The notes under the pieces: model-generated
Database searches by the model: none
What the model was told of the DNA's origin: nothing
The model's input: only the letters and a program-made list of their open reading frames with translations
Shown: positions 1-7,292 of the stretch, one piece after another
Numbering within the stretch: position 1 is the first letter of the stretch
How the letters are laid out: each line of letters starts with the position of its first letter
NCBI GenBank assembly: GCA_021734125.1
Contig: JAIPJN010000004.1
Coordinates: 1-35,134, forward strand
DNA from: Patescibacteria group bacterium
GTDB taxonomy: Bacteria; Patescibacteriota; Patescibacteriia; JAGPKW01
Direction of reading: 5' to 3'
DNA: 35,134 nucleotides
Position numbers and translations under genes: made by a program

Positions 1-3000
1 ATATGATACCAATTTTCTAATTCAATTATTCCACTACTGGTGGTAATTATATTTCTATAAGTTCCATCAGATATTGTTGTCCAGATAAATCCATTGTTGT
101 ATATAGCAGTTCTCCAACCATCAGCTGCATCAGAGGTTCCTCCATAAGTAATTAAAGAATTTTGATCATGTAAACTATTCCATTGATCTACATAAACCCA
201 ACCTGCCCAAGAAAAATCGCTATTTCCAAATGCAAAATTTGAATTACTCAAAACATTTATATAATCACTTATTTCATCAAATTCCATTCCTTTTCCTGAA
301 ACTGCATCTTCTGTATATACTGCTCCATAATTTGTTCCATTATTTTCATTCCCTGAATAATCTCTTACTGGAAAAGTTTCTTCATCAAAACTCCAATGTC
401 CTACGAGCCCATCTGTTATAGATAATCCTAATTCCTGATTTTTATATTCTTTTTTTGTTGTATCAAATCCTTCTTTATATAAAGTTTTTTTAGTTGAATC
501 TGAGCTATAAGTGGCTGGTATTGGTTCTATCCCTGTCCAATTTTCATCTTTTGGAATTGTAGAAACTTCATCATTATCTATTCCTCTTACTTGAATATAG
601 TGTTTTGTATTTCCAATATTATATAAAGTTTTTATTTCTTCCTGATCCAAAGCACGGTCATAAATACGGACTTCGTCAATAGAGCCCATAAAAAAATAAT
701 CCCCCGTATTATTATTTGGGACACCAAAAGTTAATAAATTATCCGAATCTACTGTACTGACTGAATAACCATTATGACTTTCTATTTCTACACCATTTAT
801 ATAATGCTTTAAACTTATCCCATCCCAAACCCAAAATGTATGAGTCCATCCATCACTTATACTAGGAAAATAATTCCCATGAGTAATCCACCCTTCGGAA
901 CCATTTTTTATACTCCCACATAATGAAGAATCAAGACTATGTTCTATATAAGAAGAAATTCCATTTGAACCTGTTTGTGATCCAGAACTTAATAAATAAT
1001 CATTTGTCCCAACTCCAGAACCAGTATAATTAAACCAAAAACCCCAAGATAATGAACCATAAACACTTGGATCACTAATACCAACACCAGAAAAATCTCC
1101 AACATCCACATAATCATTCACCCCATCAAACTCTAATGCTCCTCCATATACTCCATCATGAAATTTATCATATGTATTTTCTCCTCCTGTATATAATGTT
1201 CCATTATTTTTACTAACTGACCCATCTTCTATTCTATCGCTTACCTCTTGATTAAATCCCCAATATCCCACTAATCCATCTTCTAAAGTATCTAAGCTAT
1301 AATCAAAAGTTGTCTCTAAATCTTTCCAATCTAAATTTTCTCCCCCATCTTGGATTTGATGAGTATAAATACCTGAATTGTAATAATCCCAAATTTCATC
1401 TTCTTTTATTTCTCTATCAAATAAAACAATTTCATCTAATAATCCATTAAAATAATAACCTGTATAACTATTAGAACCAAAATATAAATTACTAGTATTT
1501 GTAGTTAAATTTAAACCAGACTGTTCTGCTTCTAAATATCCATTTTTGTAAACTCTAGCAGTATCTCCATCGTAAGTTTGTAAAACATGAACCCAAGTTC
1601 CAATATCAGAATCATTTAAAAAAGCAGTATTCATTTCTGCAGAAGAGTCGCTATCAGTATAAGTTAACAAATTTAAACTATCTCTATGGAATAAATGCCC
1701 ATAACTATAAGAGAAACTAGCCTTCATCACTGTTCCCCAAAAACCTTCATCTGTCTCTAATTTATTAACTTTCATCCAATAAGAAATAGAATAAGGATGG
1801 TCTGTAGATAAATTTATTGTTTCATTTTGAGTAATAGAAATATAAGAATCCACACCATCAAAATTATAAGCTCCATTAAATTTACCATTTTCAGAATAAG
1901 AAGCCCCTCCAGCGATAGATCCATCAGCAGAATTACCACAAGAATCTTCTATAACTCCATCTTTATCAAAATGCCAAAGCCCTATGACTCCATCATAAGA
2001 GCAATCAAAAGGCTTTTCTAAAATATTATTACTTCCTAAAGTAATACCAGAATAAGAAGAATCATCATAAAAATTAGAAGTACCAAAAGAAGAATTATTG
2101 TAATCATCAAAAACCTCAGAAGGAGAAAAAGCTCTATTCCAAATTTTCACCTCATCCAAAGATCCATTAAAAAATTGATTATAACTTGAAGAATCTTTAT
2201 CAGCACCTAAAACTGTAACTTCTTCAAAAAAATTATTATCAAGAACATTCGTATAAGCAAGTGTAGAATCCAACTTACCATTTATATAAAGATACAAATT
2301 TTTATTATCATAAACAAAACTCAAATGATACCAAACATTTGGATTAACAGTATTTTGAGAATTAACTTTAGATGAATTATTAACAAGAGCTTCAAAATCT
2401 AAAGAAGAATCAACTCCTAATTTCAAAACCTCATTTAAAGTGTCTCCATAAAGACAAAATAAAAAAGGTGATCCAGAAAGACTATTAAATTTTACCCAAG
2501 TAGATAAGGTAAAATATCTTAGATTAAAATCATTTGTAAAATCAGAATTTTCAAGCTCTAAATAATCAGAATCACCATCAAAATTCATAGCACTTCCAAA
2601 TTTTCCATTTTTCCCTCTATAAACATCTCCGGTTGAAGAATACAAAATCTCTTTTCCTTTACCGTCTATACAATAAGTATCATCAAAAGAACAATAAAGC
2701 ATCAAGCCATCTCTATTAACAGCAATTGGAGTATCTTTTTTAAATCTAATTTTTATTTCAGCAAGCTCAGCCCAATCATTTATTTCATCAACTTGGACAT
2801 TTCCTTCTAAAGTTACACCAATAGAAGACCATAAATCATTCATAATTTCACCTCTTGTTACATAGTCAATCGGACTAACATGAAGTCTAGAAGCTCCAGA
2901 ATCAGAAGATCCAACCAAAAAACCACCTGCCCCTTTAGAAACAAGTGTGGTATTGGTGTCTATATTTAAATAAACATCATCTCCTTCTCCCGTATAAATA

Positions 3001-3173
3001 CCATCAGCATCACTATCATAACCTTCACTAGTAATTTTACTTTTAACTTCACCTGTTTCTGAGTCAAGAACAAATATACCTTCATCAGTTACAACTTGTA
3101 TATCTTTAGCAAATACAAAAGAAGAAACAAATAATATACCTAAAAATAAAGGTAGAAAAAACTTAAGTTTCAT
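1..3173 (-). CDS. Secreted multi-LamG-domain protein (C-terminus beyond window)
   Basis: The frame is open for 1057 codons from ATG at 3173 to the left edge, so the protein is partial. Residues 1-22 form a signal peptide (MKLKFFLPLFLGILFVSSFV then FA-KD). After a unique region (about 23-150) come four LamG/concanavalin-A-like jellyroll units at about 150-355, 388-600, 632-840 and 918 to the edge. Each starts with a motif like GLVGYWGFN or GLMLYCSFD, followed by FDG..DY, and the complete ones end with DEV.I(W/Y).RA....E....YN. The family is a sugar- or protein-binding fold common on large surface proteins. Export and adhesion are inferred. There is no Shine-Dalgarno; a TATAAT box lies 6 nt before the ATG. 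The ligand is unknown, and any membrane anchor or enzyme domain would lie outside the window. Confidence 0.88.
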   Translation of the reverse strand, partial: MKLKFFLPLFLGILFVSSFVFAKDIQVVTDEGIFVLDSETGEVKSKITSEGYDSDADGIYTGEGDDVYLNIDTNTTLVSKGAGGFLVGSSDSGASRLHVSPIDYVTRGEIMNDLWSSIGVTLEGNVQVDEINDWAELAEIKIRFKKDTPIAVNRDGLMLYCSFDDTYCIDGKGKEILYSSTGDVYRGKNGKFGSAMNFDGDSDYLELENSDFTNDFNLRYFTLSTWVKFNSLSGSPFLFCLYGDTLNEVLKLGVDSSLDFEALVNNSSKVNSQNTVNPNVWYHLSFVYDNKNLYLYINGKLDSTLAYTNVLDNNFFEEVTVLGADKDSSSYNQFFNGSLDEVKIWNRAFSPSEVFDDYNNSSFGTSNFYDDSSYSGITLGSNNILEKPFDCSYDGVIGLWHFDKDGVIEDSCGNSADGSIAGGASYSENGKFNGAYNFDGVDSYISITQNETINLSTDHPYSISYWMKVNKLETDEGFWGTVMKASFSYSYGHLFHRDSLNLLTYTDSDSSAEMNTAFLNDSDIGTWVHVLQTYDGDTARVYKNGYLEAEQSGLNLTTNTSNLYFGSNSYTGYYFNGLLDEIVLFDREIKEDEIWDYYNSGIYTHQIQDGGENLDWKDLETTFDYSLDTLEDGLVGYWGFNQEVSDRIEDGSVSKNNGTLYTGGENTYDKFHDGVYGGALEFDGVNDYVDVGDFSGVGISDPSVYGSLSWGFWFNYTGSGVGTNDYLLSSGSQTGSNGISSYIEHSLDSSLCGSIKNGSEGWITHGNYFPSISDGWTHTFWVWDGISLKHYINGVEIESHNGYSVSTVDSDNLLTFGVPNNNTGDYFFMGSIDEVRIYDRALDQEEIKTLYNIGNTKHYIQVRGIDNDEVSTIPKDENWTGIEPIPATYSSDSTKKTLYKEGFDTTKKEYKNQELGLSITDGLVGHWSFDEETFPVRDYSGNENNGTNYGAVYTEDAVSGKGMEFDEISDYINVLSNSNFAFGNSDFSWAGWVYVDQWNSLHDQNSLITYGGTSDAADGWRTAIYNNGFIWTTISDGTYRNIITTSSGIIELENWYH

Positions 3174-3179
3174 ACATTA

Positions 3180-3190
3180 ATTATAACATA
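3180..3190 (-). promoter_or_regulatory. Extended -10 promoter of the LamG gene, probably leaderless
   Basis: On the minus strand TATAAT (3185-3180) is preceded by TGT, an extended -10 (TGn). Six nucleotides separate it from the ATG at 3173, so a start about 7 nt downstream of the box would fall on the initiation codon. No good -35 is seen. Confidence 0.5.
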
Positions 3191-3249
3191 TAATCATCAC
3201 AAAATACGTGATATTCCCAAAACGCGTTTTTTGCAAATAATAATATTTT

Positions 3250-3272
3250 GTAGGGGCGCACATTGTGTGCCC
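3250..3272 (+). repeat. REP-type palindrome, GGGCGCAC class
   Basis: GTAG (3250-3253) is followed by a near-perfect palindrome (3254-3272, one G.T pair), then CGATAAATAAAAC. This is the first of the GTAG-headed hairpin repeats of this window. Confidence 0.8.
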
Positions 3273-3353
3273 GATAAATAAAACATGAATTATAAAAAAA
3301 TTACACGTTAAATCACGTGCAAATTTATTAAAAAACGTTAATGGATAAATTTT

Positions 3354-3378
3354 GTAGGAACGCGCCGCGGCGCGTTCC
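3354..3378 (+). repeat. REP-type palindrome, GAACGCGCC class
   Basis: GTAG (3354-3357) overlaps a perfect 22-bp palindrome at 3357-3378 (GGAACGCGCCG and its complement). It is pure G+C-rich sequence in an AT-rich gap between two divergent genes. Confidence 0.8.
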
Positions 3379-3451
3379 CACATGAATTATTCAATAAACA
3401 TTATTTATATAATCAAATATGATATTATAAATTATAACAAACTTGTACTAT

Positions 3452-5185
3452 ATGAATAAAAAAGAAATATCAAAAAAACCAGGCGTTTATATATTCTATG
3501 ATAAAAATCATAAAATTTTATATGTAGGTAAAGCAAAAAATTTAAAAAATAGATTAAATACTTATTTTAGAGCAGGAATTTTGGAAAATGAAAACACAAA
3601 AAAATGTAGTGTCCAACGATTATTGGACAATAAAGAAAAATTATTAAGACAAAACGCGGTAGAATTTGAAACTATAATAACAAATTCAGAAAGAGAGGCT
3701 TTAATTTTAGAATCCAATTTAATAAAAAAGCATAAACCAAGATATAATGTAATGTTGAAAGATAATTCTGAATATATTTATTTGAAATATAAATTTGATA
3801 AAGAAAAAATGTATATACCAGAATTGTCTATAATAAGAAAAAAAACTACCGTAGGAACAGGAGAGAATTTATCTCCTGTTCAAAGATCGCTGGACAACGA
3901 AAAATTATATGGTCCTTATACTTCAAAAAAAAGTATAGTTGAAATAATAAAAATATTGTCAAAAACATTTGGATTTGAATGTCTTAAAGTTTCTGAATTA
4001 AATAAAAAATATATAAAAGATAAAAAAGATAAAATAATTTTATCTCCTTGTTTTAATTACCATATAGGAAGATGTAATGGAATTTGTTGCGGAAAAATAG
4101 AAAGATCTGAATATATAGAAACTGTTAAAAATGCTATGTTATTTTTCAGTGGAAAAACTGTGGAAATCAGAAAAAAACTTGTTGAAAAAATGAATATAAA
4201 AGCTGGAAAAAAAGAATATGAAAAAGCTCAAAAAATAAAAGAACAAATATTAAATTTAGATAAAATATCTGAAAATCAAGATGTAAGAGAAATAAAACAA
4301 TCAACAAAAGATATAATAAGCTTTTATAAATATAATAAATCTATATTTATTAACATTTTTAATATAAGAAACGGATTATTATTAGGAAAAAGAAATTTAG
4401 AATTAAAAAATCTTGAAAATGAAAATGAAAAAGAAGAATTTTTGAAAATATATTATCTAAGTAGTGTCCAAAGATCTTTGGACAAAAAAGACAAGCCGAA
4501 AGAAATAGTTTTAGAAAATAATATAGAAAATAAAGATATAGAAAAAATATTAAATATAAAAATAAGAAAATATAATAATAAAAATGAAAGAAATTTAATA
4601 GAACTTGGGAAACAAAACTCAAAAATTTTTATAAAATCTAAAGAAGAAAATAAAAAAATATTATTAGAACTACAAAAAAGACTAAAATTGGATAAAATAC
4701 CAAATAGAATAGAGTGTTTTGATATATCAAATATACAAGGTAAGTATTCTGTTGGAAGTATGAGTGTTGCTATAAAAGGAATAATAGAAAAAAGTGAGTA
4801 TAGAAAATTCAAAATAAAAGAAGATTATAATGATAAACCAAATGATTTTTTAATGCTTTCAGAAATTATAAAAAGAAGATTATCCAATAAAAATATAAAA
4901 GCTTGGGGATTGCCAGATTTAATAGTATTAGATGGCGGAAAGCCACAACTTAATACAATATTAAAATTAAAAAAAAATAAAAAATACAAAAATATATTAA
5001 ATAAAATAAATATAGTGGCTTTAGCTAAAAAAAATGAACTTATATATTTCTATAAAAATGAAAAATTAGAAGAGGTATTTGGAGAAAAATTATTTTTAAT
5101 AAGACAATTAAGAGATGAGGCACATAGATTTGGAATAAAATATCACCGACAACGTCGGGATAAATCATGGAAAATTAATAAATAA
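3452..5185 (+). CDS. uvrC: UvrABC system protein C, lacking the C-terminal HhH domain
   Basis: UvrC makes both incisions in nucleotide excision repair once UvrB is loaded at a lesion. Seen: GIY-YIG nuclease domain (GVY at 11-13, YVGKAKNLKNR from about 26), a Cys cluster CFNYHIGRCNGIC near 200-212, a UVR helix pair near 255 (YEKAQKIKEQI) and the RNase H-like C-terminal nuclease (FDISNIQGKYSVGSMS near 420, LDGGKPQL near 490, RDEAHRFG near 554). ATG 3452 is preferred to an in-frame TTG at 3443. The protein stops about 10 residues after the HRxxR motif, so the usual tandem helix-hairpin-helix is absent. Three REP-type palindromes lie in frame (residues about 52-60, 134-149, 337-345), each encoding a peptide close to VQRSLDN. 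Function is confident; activity with these changes is inferred. Confidence 0.93.
   Translation: MNKKEISKKPGVYIFYDKNHKILYVGKAKNLKNRLNTYFRAGILENENTKKCSVQRLLDNKEKLLRQNAVEFETIITNSEREALILESNLIKKHKPRYNVMLKDNSEYIYLKYKFDKEKMYIPELSIIRKKTTVGTGENLSPVQRSLDNEKLYGPYTSKKSIVEIIKILSKTFGFECLKVSELNKKYIKDKKDKIILSPCFNYHIGRCNGICCGKIERSEYIETVKNAMLFFSGKTVEIRKKLVEKMNIKAGKKEYEKAQKIKEQILNLDKISENQDVREIKQSTKDIISFYKYNKSIFINIFNIRNGLLLGKRNLELKNLENENEKEEFLKIYYLSSVQRSLDKKDKPKEIVLENNIENKDIEKILNIKIRKYNNKNERNLIELGKQNSKIFIKSKEENKKILLELQKRLKLDKIPNRIECFDISNIQGKYSVGSMSVAIKGIIEKSEYRKFKIKEDYNDKPNDFLMLSEIIKRRLSNKNIKAWGLPDLIVLDGGKPQLNTILKLKKNKKYKNILNKINIVALAKKNELIYFYKNEKLEEVFGEKLFLIRQLRDEAHRFGIKYHRQRRDKSWKINK
3606..3629 (+). repeat. In-frame REP-type palindrome 1 inside uvrC
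   Basis: GTAG (3606-3609) then TGTCCAA (3610-3616) pairing with TTGGACA (3623-3629). It encodes C52-S-V-Q-R-L-L-D-N60, in the usually variable loop between the GIY-YIG core strand and the conserved SEREALILE segment. Confidence 0.8.
3851..3895 (+). repeat. In-frame composite REP-type palindrome 2 inside uvrC
   Basis: GTAG (3851-3854) heads a hairpin with perfect 10-bp arms GAACAGGAGA (3855-3864) and TCTCCTGTTC (3872-3881). A second, imperfect palindrome overlaps its end (3878-3895, GTTCAAAGATCGCTGGAC), resembling the perfect copy at 33900-33917. Together they encode VGTGENLSPVQRSLDN (residues 134-149), just before the conserved YGPY motif. Confidence 0.75.
4461..4484 (+). repeat. In-frame REP-type palindrome 3 inside uvrC
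   Basis: GTAG (4461-4464) followed by a perfect 20-bp palindrome, TGTCCAAAGA and its complement (4465-4484). It encodes S-S-V-Q-R-S-L-D-K (337-345), between the IYYL and PKEIV segments that are close together in ordinary UvrC proteins. Confidence 0.82.
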
Positions 5186-5190
5186 AATTT

Positions 5191-5213
5191 GTAGGGGCGC
5201 ACATTGTGCGCCC
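5191..5213 (+). repeat. REP-type palindrome, GGGCGCAC class
   Basis: GTAG (5191-5194) plus a perfect palindrome GGGCGCACATTGTGCGCCC (5195-5213). It starts 5 nt after the uvrC stop codon and may form the 3' end of its mRNA. Confidence 0.82.
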
Positions 5214-5246
5214 GTTTTGTTTATAAAAAAAATTAATAAACATATT

Positions 5247-5270
5247 GTAGTGGCCAGCCATGGCTGGCCA
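5247..5270 (+). repeat. REP-type palindrome, GGCCAGCC class
   Basis: GTAG (5247-5250) then TGGCCAGCCATGGCTGGCCA (5251-5270), a perfect palindrome. It is followed 12 nt later by CGCCCGATAAATAAAACG, the right flank of the other class, as if one repeat had landed in or replaced part of another. Confidence 0.82.
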
Positions 5271-5318
5271 TAAAAATTACACGCCCGATAAATAAAACGA
5301 TAATATATTTTATATTTT

Positions 5319-5341
5319 GTAGGGGCGCATATTGTGCGCCC
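5319..5341 (+). repeat. REP-type palindrome, GGGCGCAC class
   Basis: GTAG (5319-5322) plus GGGCGCATATTGTGCGCCC (5323-5341), one mismatched pair relative to the copy at 5191. Confidence 0.8.
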
Positions 5342-5417
5342 GATGAATAAAATGTGGAAATTCACATTAAAAATGTGCAAATTTATCAAATAATATTAAT
5401 ATATAAAATATTGATTT

Positions 5418-5440
5418 GTAGTGACCAACCATGGTTGGTC
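5418..5440 (+). repeat. REP-type palindrome, GACCAACC class
   Basis: GTAG (5418-5421) then T and GACCAACCATGGTTGGTC (5423-5440), a perfect palindrome. The changes from the GGCCAGCC class are paired on both arms, so the hairpin is kept. Confidence 0.8.
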
Positions 5441-5511
5441 ATAAAATATTATTCGCCCGATAAATAAAACGATAATATATTTTATATAATGTATGTTCCC
5501 AAAAAAAACAA

Positions 5512-5540
5512 TTGACCATAAAAAACAAACATGCTATATT
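5512..5540 (+). promoter_or_regulatory. nusA promoter
   Basis: TTGACC (5512-5517), a 17-bp spacer and TATATT (5535-5540) with TGC directly before it (extended -10). The predicted start near 5547 leaves a leader of about 75 nt before ATG 5621. The leader contains a 12-bp palindrome TAATCCGGATTA (5571-5582) of unknown role. Confidence 0.65.
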
Positions 5541-5620
5541 ACAAATATAATGATTGTAAGATTTATAGGCTAATCCGGATTATGGATTGGTTTATTTTTT
5601 TAAAAAATTAACAAAAATAT

Positions 5621-6796
5621 ATGGCAAATGAAATAAAAACAGCAATAGAAATAATTTGTGAAGAAAAAGGTTTAAAAGAAGAAGTGATTTTAGAAACTTT
5701 GAATCAAGCCTTAGCTGCAGCTTATAGAAAAGAATATTTAGCTGATAAAAATAACAATGTAAAAGCATTATTTAATATAGAAAATGGATCTATAAAGGTT
5801 TGGGATGAAAAAACTGTAGTAGAAGATATGGAATTAGATGAAAATGGAAAAGTTATACAAGATGAAGACACTCCAGAAGAAGAAAAGAAAAAATTCCACC
5901 CAAGACATGAAATAATGTTAAAAGATGCTAAAAAAATCAGAAAAGGAGCAAAAATAGGAGATGTAATAAAAGAAGAATTAGAATCAAAAAACGATTTTGG
6001 TAGAATAGCAGCACAAACAGCAAAACAAGTTATTATGCAAAAATTAAAAGAAGCAGAAAAAGAAATGTTATTTAGTGAATATAAAGATAAAGAGAAAACA
6101 ATAATATCAGGTGTTATACAAAGATATGAGAAAAATTTTGTTATAGTAAATTTAGGAAATGGAACAGCAACTTTACCTAAAGAAGAACAAATAGAAAGCG
6201 AAAGATATAATACAGGAGCAAGAATGAAATTCTATATCAAAGAAGTTTATCAAGATATCAGAGGCACAAAAGTAATATTATCTAGAACTAGCCCAGAACT
6301 TGTAAAACAACTATTTACATTAGAAGTACCGGAAATAACAAATGGAATAGTTCTTATAAAATCAATAGCAAGAGAAGCTGGGAAAAGAACTAAAATGTCT
6401 GTATATACAAACCAAGAAAATATAGATCCTATAGGCTCTTGTGTTGGGCAAAGAGGAATAAGAATTAACTCTATAACAGAAGAATTGGGAGGTGAAAAAA
6501 TAGATATTATAGAATATCAAGAAGATATAAAAGAATATATAATAAATGCATTACTTCCTGCTAAAATAGATAATGTAATTATAGTTGATGAAAAAAAGAA
6601 AGAAGTAGAAGTAAAAGTAGATCAAACTCAATTTTCTCTAGCAATAGGTAAACAAGGTCAAAATGTTAGATTGGCATCAAAATTAACAGGATGGAAAATT
6701 AATATAGATCAAGGAGAATTCATGGAAATATTTGATGAAGATGAAATTGAAAAAAATGAAACAAAAAAAATAAATAAAAAAATCATAGAAGAATAA
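5621..6796 (+). CDS. nusA: Transcription termination/antitermination factor NusA
   Basis: NusA binds RNA polymerase and modulates pausing, termination and antitermination. The 391 aa contain the N-terminal polymerase-binding domain with an acidic insertion near 75-95 (DEDTPEEEKKK), FGRIAAQTAKQVIMQKLKEAE near 128-148, an S1 domain from about 160, SRTSPELVKQLFTLEVPEI near 222-240 and two KH domains (IDPIGSCVGQRGIRINSI near 265 and FSLAIGKQGQNVRLASKL near 345). There are no C-terminal acidic repeats, as in many short NusA proteins. It stands alone here: the usual partners infB and rbfA lie 24 kb away on the other strand, and rimP is not seen. A good promoter lies upstream; no clear Shine-Dalgarno. 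Confidence 0.96.
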   Translation: MANEIKTAIEIICEEKGLKEEVILETLNQALAAAYRKEYLADKNNNVKALFNIENGSIKVWDEKTVVEDMELDENGKVIQDEDTPEEEKKKFHPRHEIMLKDAKKIRKGAKIGDVIKEELESKNDFGRIAAQTAKQVIMQKLKEAEKEMLFSEYKDKEKTIISGVIQRYEKNFVIVNLGNGTATLPKEEQIESERYNTGARMKFYIKEVYQDIRGTKVILSRTSPELVKQLFTLEVPEITNGIVLIKSIAREAGKRTKMSVYTNQENIDPIGSCVGQRGIRINSITEELGGEKIDIIEYQEDIKEYIINALLPAKIDNVIIVDEKKKEVEVKVDQTQFSLAIGKQGQNVRLASKLTGWKINIDQGEFMEIFDEDEIEKNETKKINKKIIEE

Positions 6797-6810
6797 TATA
6801 TATTATATTT

Positions 6811-6834
6811 GTAGTGGCCAGCGATCGCTGGCCA
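6811..6834 (+). repeat. REP-type palindrome, GGCCAGCG class
   Basis: GTAG (6811-6814) then TGGCCAGCGATCGCTGGCCA (6815-6834), a perfect palindrome beginning 14 nt after the nusA stop. Confidence 0.82.
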
Positions 6835-6878
6835 TGCACATTGTGCGCCCGATTTATTATAATGGATAAATATTAATT

Positions 6879-6902
6879 GTAGTGGCCAGCCATGGCTGGC
6901 CA
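6879..6902 (+). repeat. REP-type palindrome, GGCCAGCC class
   Basis: GTAG (6879-6882) then TGGCCAGCCATGGCTGGCCA (6883-6902), identical to the copy at 5247-5270. Confidence 0.82.
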
Positions 6903-6993
6903 TTTGAACATTGTGTGCCCGATTGATTGAACAATAATATATTTTATATAACGTGTAAATTTATCAAATAACATTAATTTATAAATATTAATT

Positions 6994-7025
6994 GTAGGAA
7001 CAGGACGACATTAGTCGTCCTGTTC
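6994..7025 (+). repeat. REP-type hairpin, GAACAGGACGAC class
   Basis: GTAG (6994-6997) heads perfect 12-bp arms GAACAGGACGAC (6998-7009) and GTCGTCCTGTTC (7014-7025) around ATTA. The same arms recur without GTAG at 7256-7283, and a relative lies inside uvrC at 3851-3881. Confidence 0.82.
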
Positions 7026-7177
7026 TTTTGCAAAAAAACGATAATATATATTATAATTTTTAATAAAAACGCACATCAAATAACATGTAATTTTTACAAA
7101 AACATATTATTCAAAATAAAATATATATCAAAAAATGTGCAATAAAAAAACGGATTTTATTTATACAAAAACACGAT

Positions 7178-7200
7178 GGTCAGCCATGGCTGACCACTAC
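7178..7200 (-). repeat. REP-type palindrome, GGTCAGCC class, reverse orientation
   Basis: Read on the minus strand: GTAG (7200-7197), then TG and GTCAGCCATGGCTGAC with a closing C. This is one of three reversed copies in the window. Confidence 0.8.
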
Positions 7201-7255
7201 AAAATTAAAAAATTCTCATTATATAAATCTGGGAAAACACCGTGGCACATTCATC

Positions 7256-7283
7256 GAACAGGACGACATTAGTCGTCCTGTTC
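7256..7283. repeat. 12-bp-arm hairpin without GTAG, at the 3' end of yraN
   Basis: Arms GAACAGGACGAC (7256-7267) and GTCGTCCTGTTC (7272-7283) with an ATTA loop, the same arms as 6994-7025 but with no GTAG on either side. It sits 9 nt beyond the yraN stop and could stabilise or end that mRNA. There is no T tract, so it is not called a terminator. Confidence 0.7.
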
Positions 7284-7292
7284 CGCCCAAAA

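Larger units (their letters stand above)
5186..5511. repeat. Intergenic mosaic of REP-type repeats, uvrC-nusA gap
   Basis: This gap has no credible gene. It holds four GTAG palindromes joined by AT-rich linkers that are themselves repeated: an identical 34-bp block beginning CGCCCGATAAATAAAACG occurs at 5282-5315 and 5454-5487, with a diverged copy near 6917-6949. A second linker type (GTGCAAATTTATCAAATAA, then ATTAAT and TATAAATATT) precedes GTAG near 5372-5418 and 6953-6994. Confidence 0.7.
6797..7292. repeat. Intergenic REP-type mosaic, nusA-yraN gap
   Basis: No gene is credible here. The gap holds five palindromes (6811, 6879, 6994, 7178 reversed, 7256) and the same AT-rich linkers as the gap before nusA. 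After the palindromes at 6811 and 6879, right-half remnants of the GGGCGCAC class remain (GCACATTGTGCGCCCGAT at about 6836-6853; ACATTGTGTGCCCGAT at about 6908-6923) without their left half. This suggests nesting or recombination between repeats. Confidence 0.7.

Noticed and set aside
5146-5158. Fourth palindrome in uvrC (CCGAC AAC GTCGG)
   Set aside because: It has only 5-bp arms, no GTAG, and encodes the conserved HRQRR motif, so it is more likely native sequence.
5165-5389. Open frame through the repeats after uvrC
   Set aside because: It consists of palindromic repeats and linkers, with no coding signature; the same holds for the frames at 3177-3383 and 6709-6903.
5547-5620. Riboswitch or attenuator in the nusA leader
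   Set aside because: Only one 12-bp palindrome is visible; there is no terminator-antiterminator pair and no known riboswitch core.
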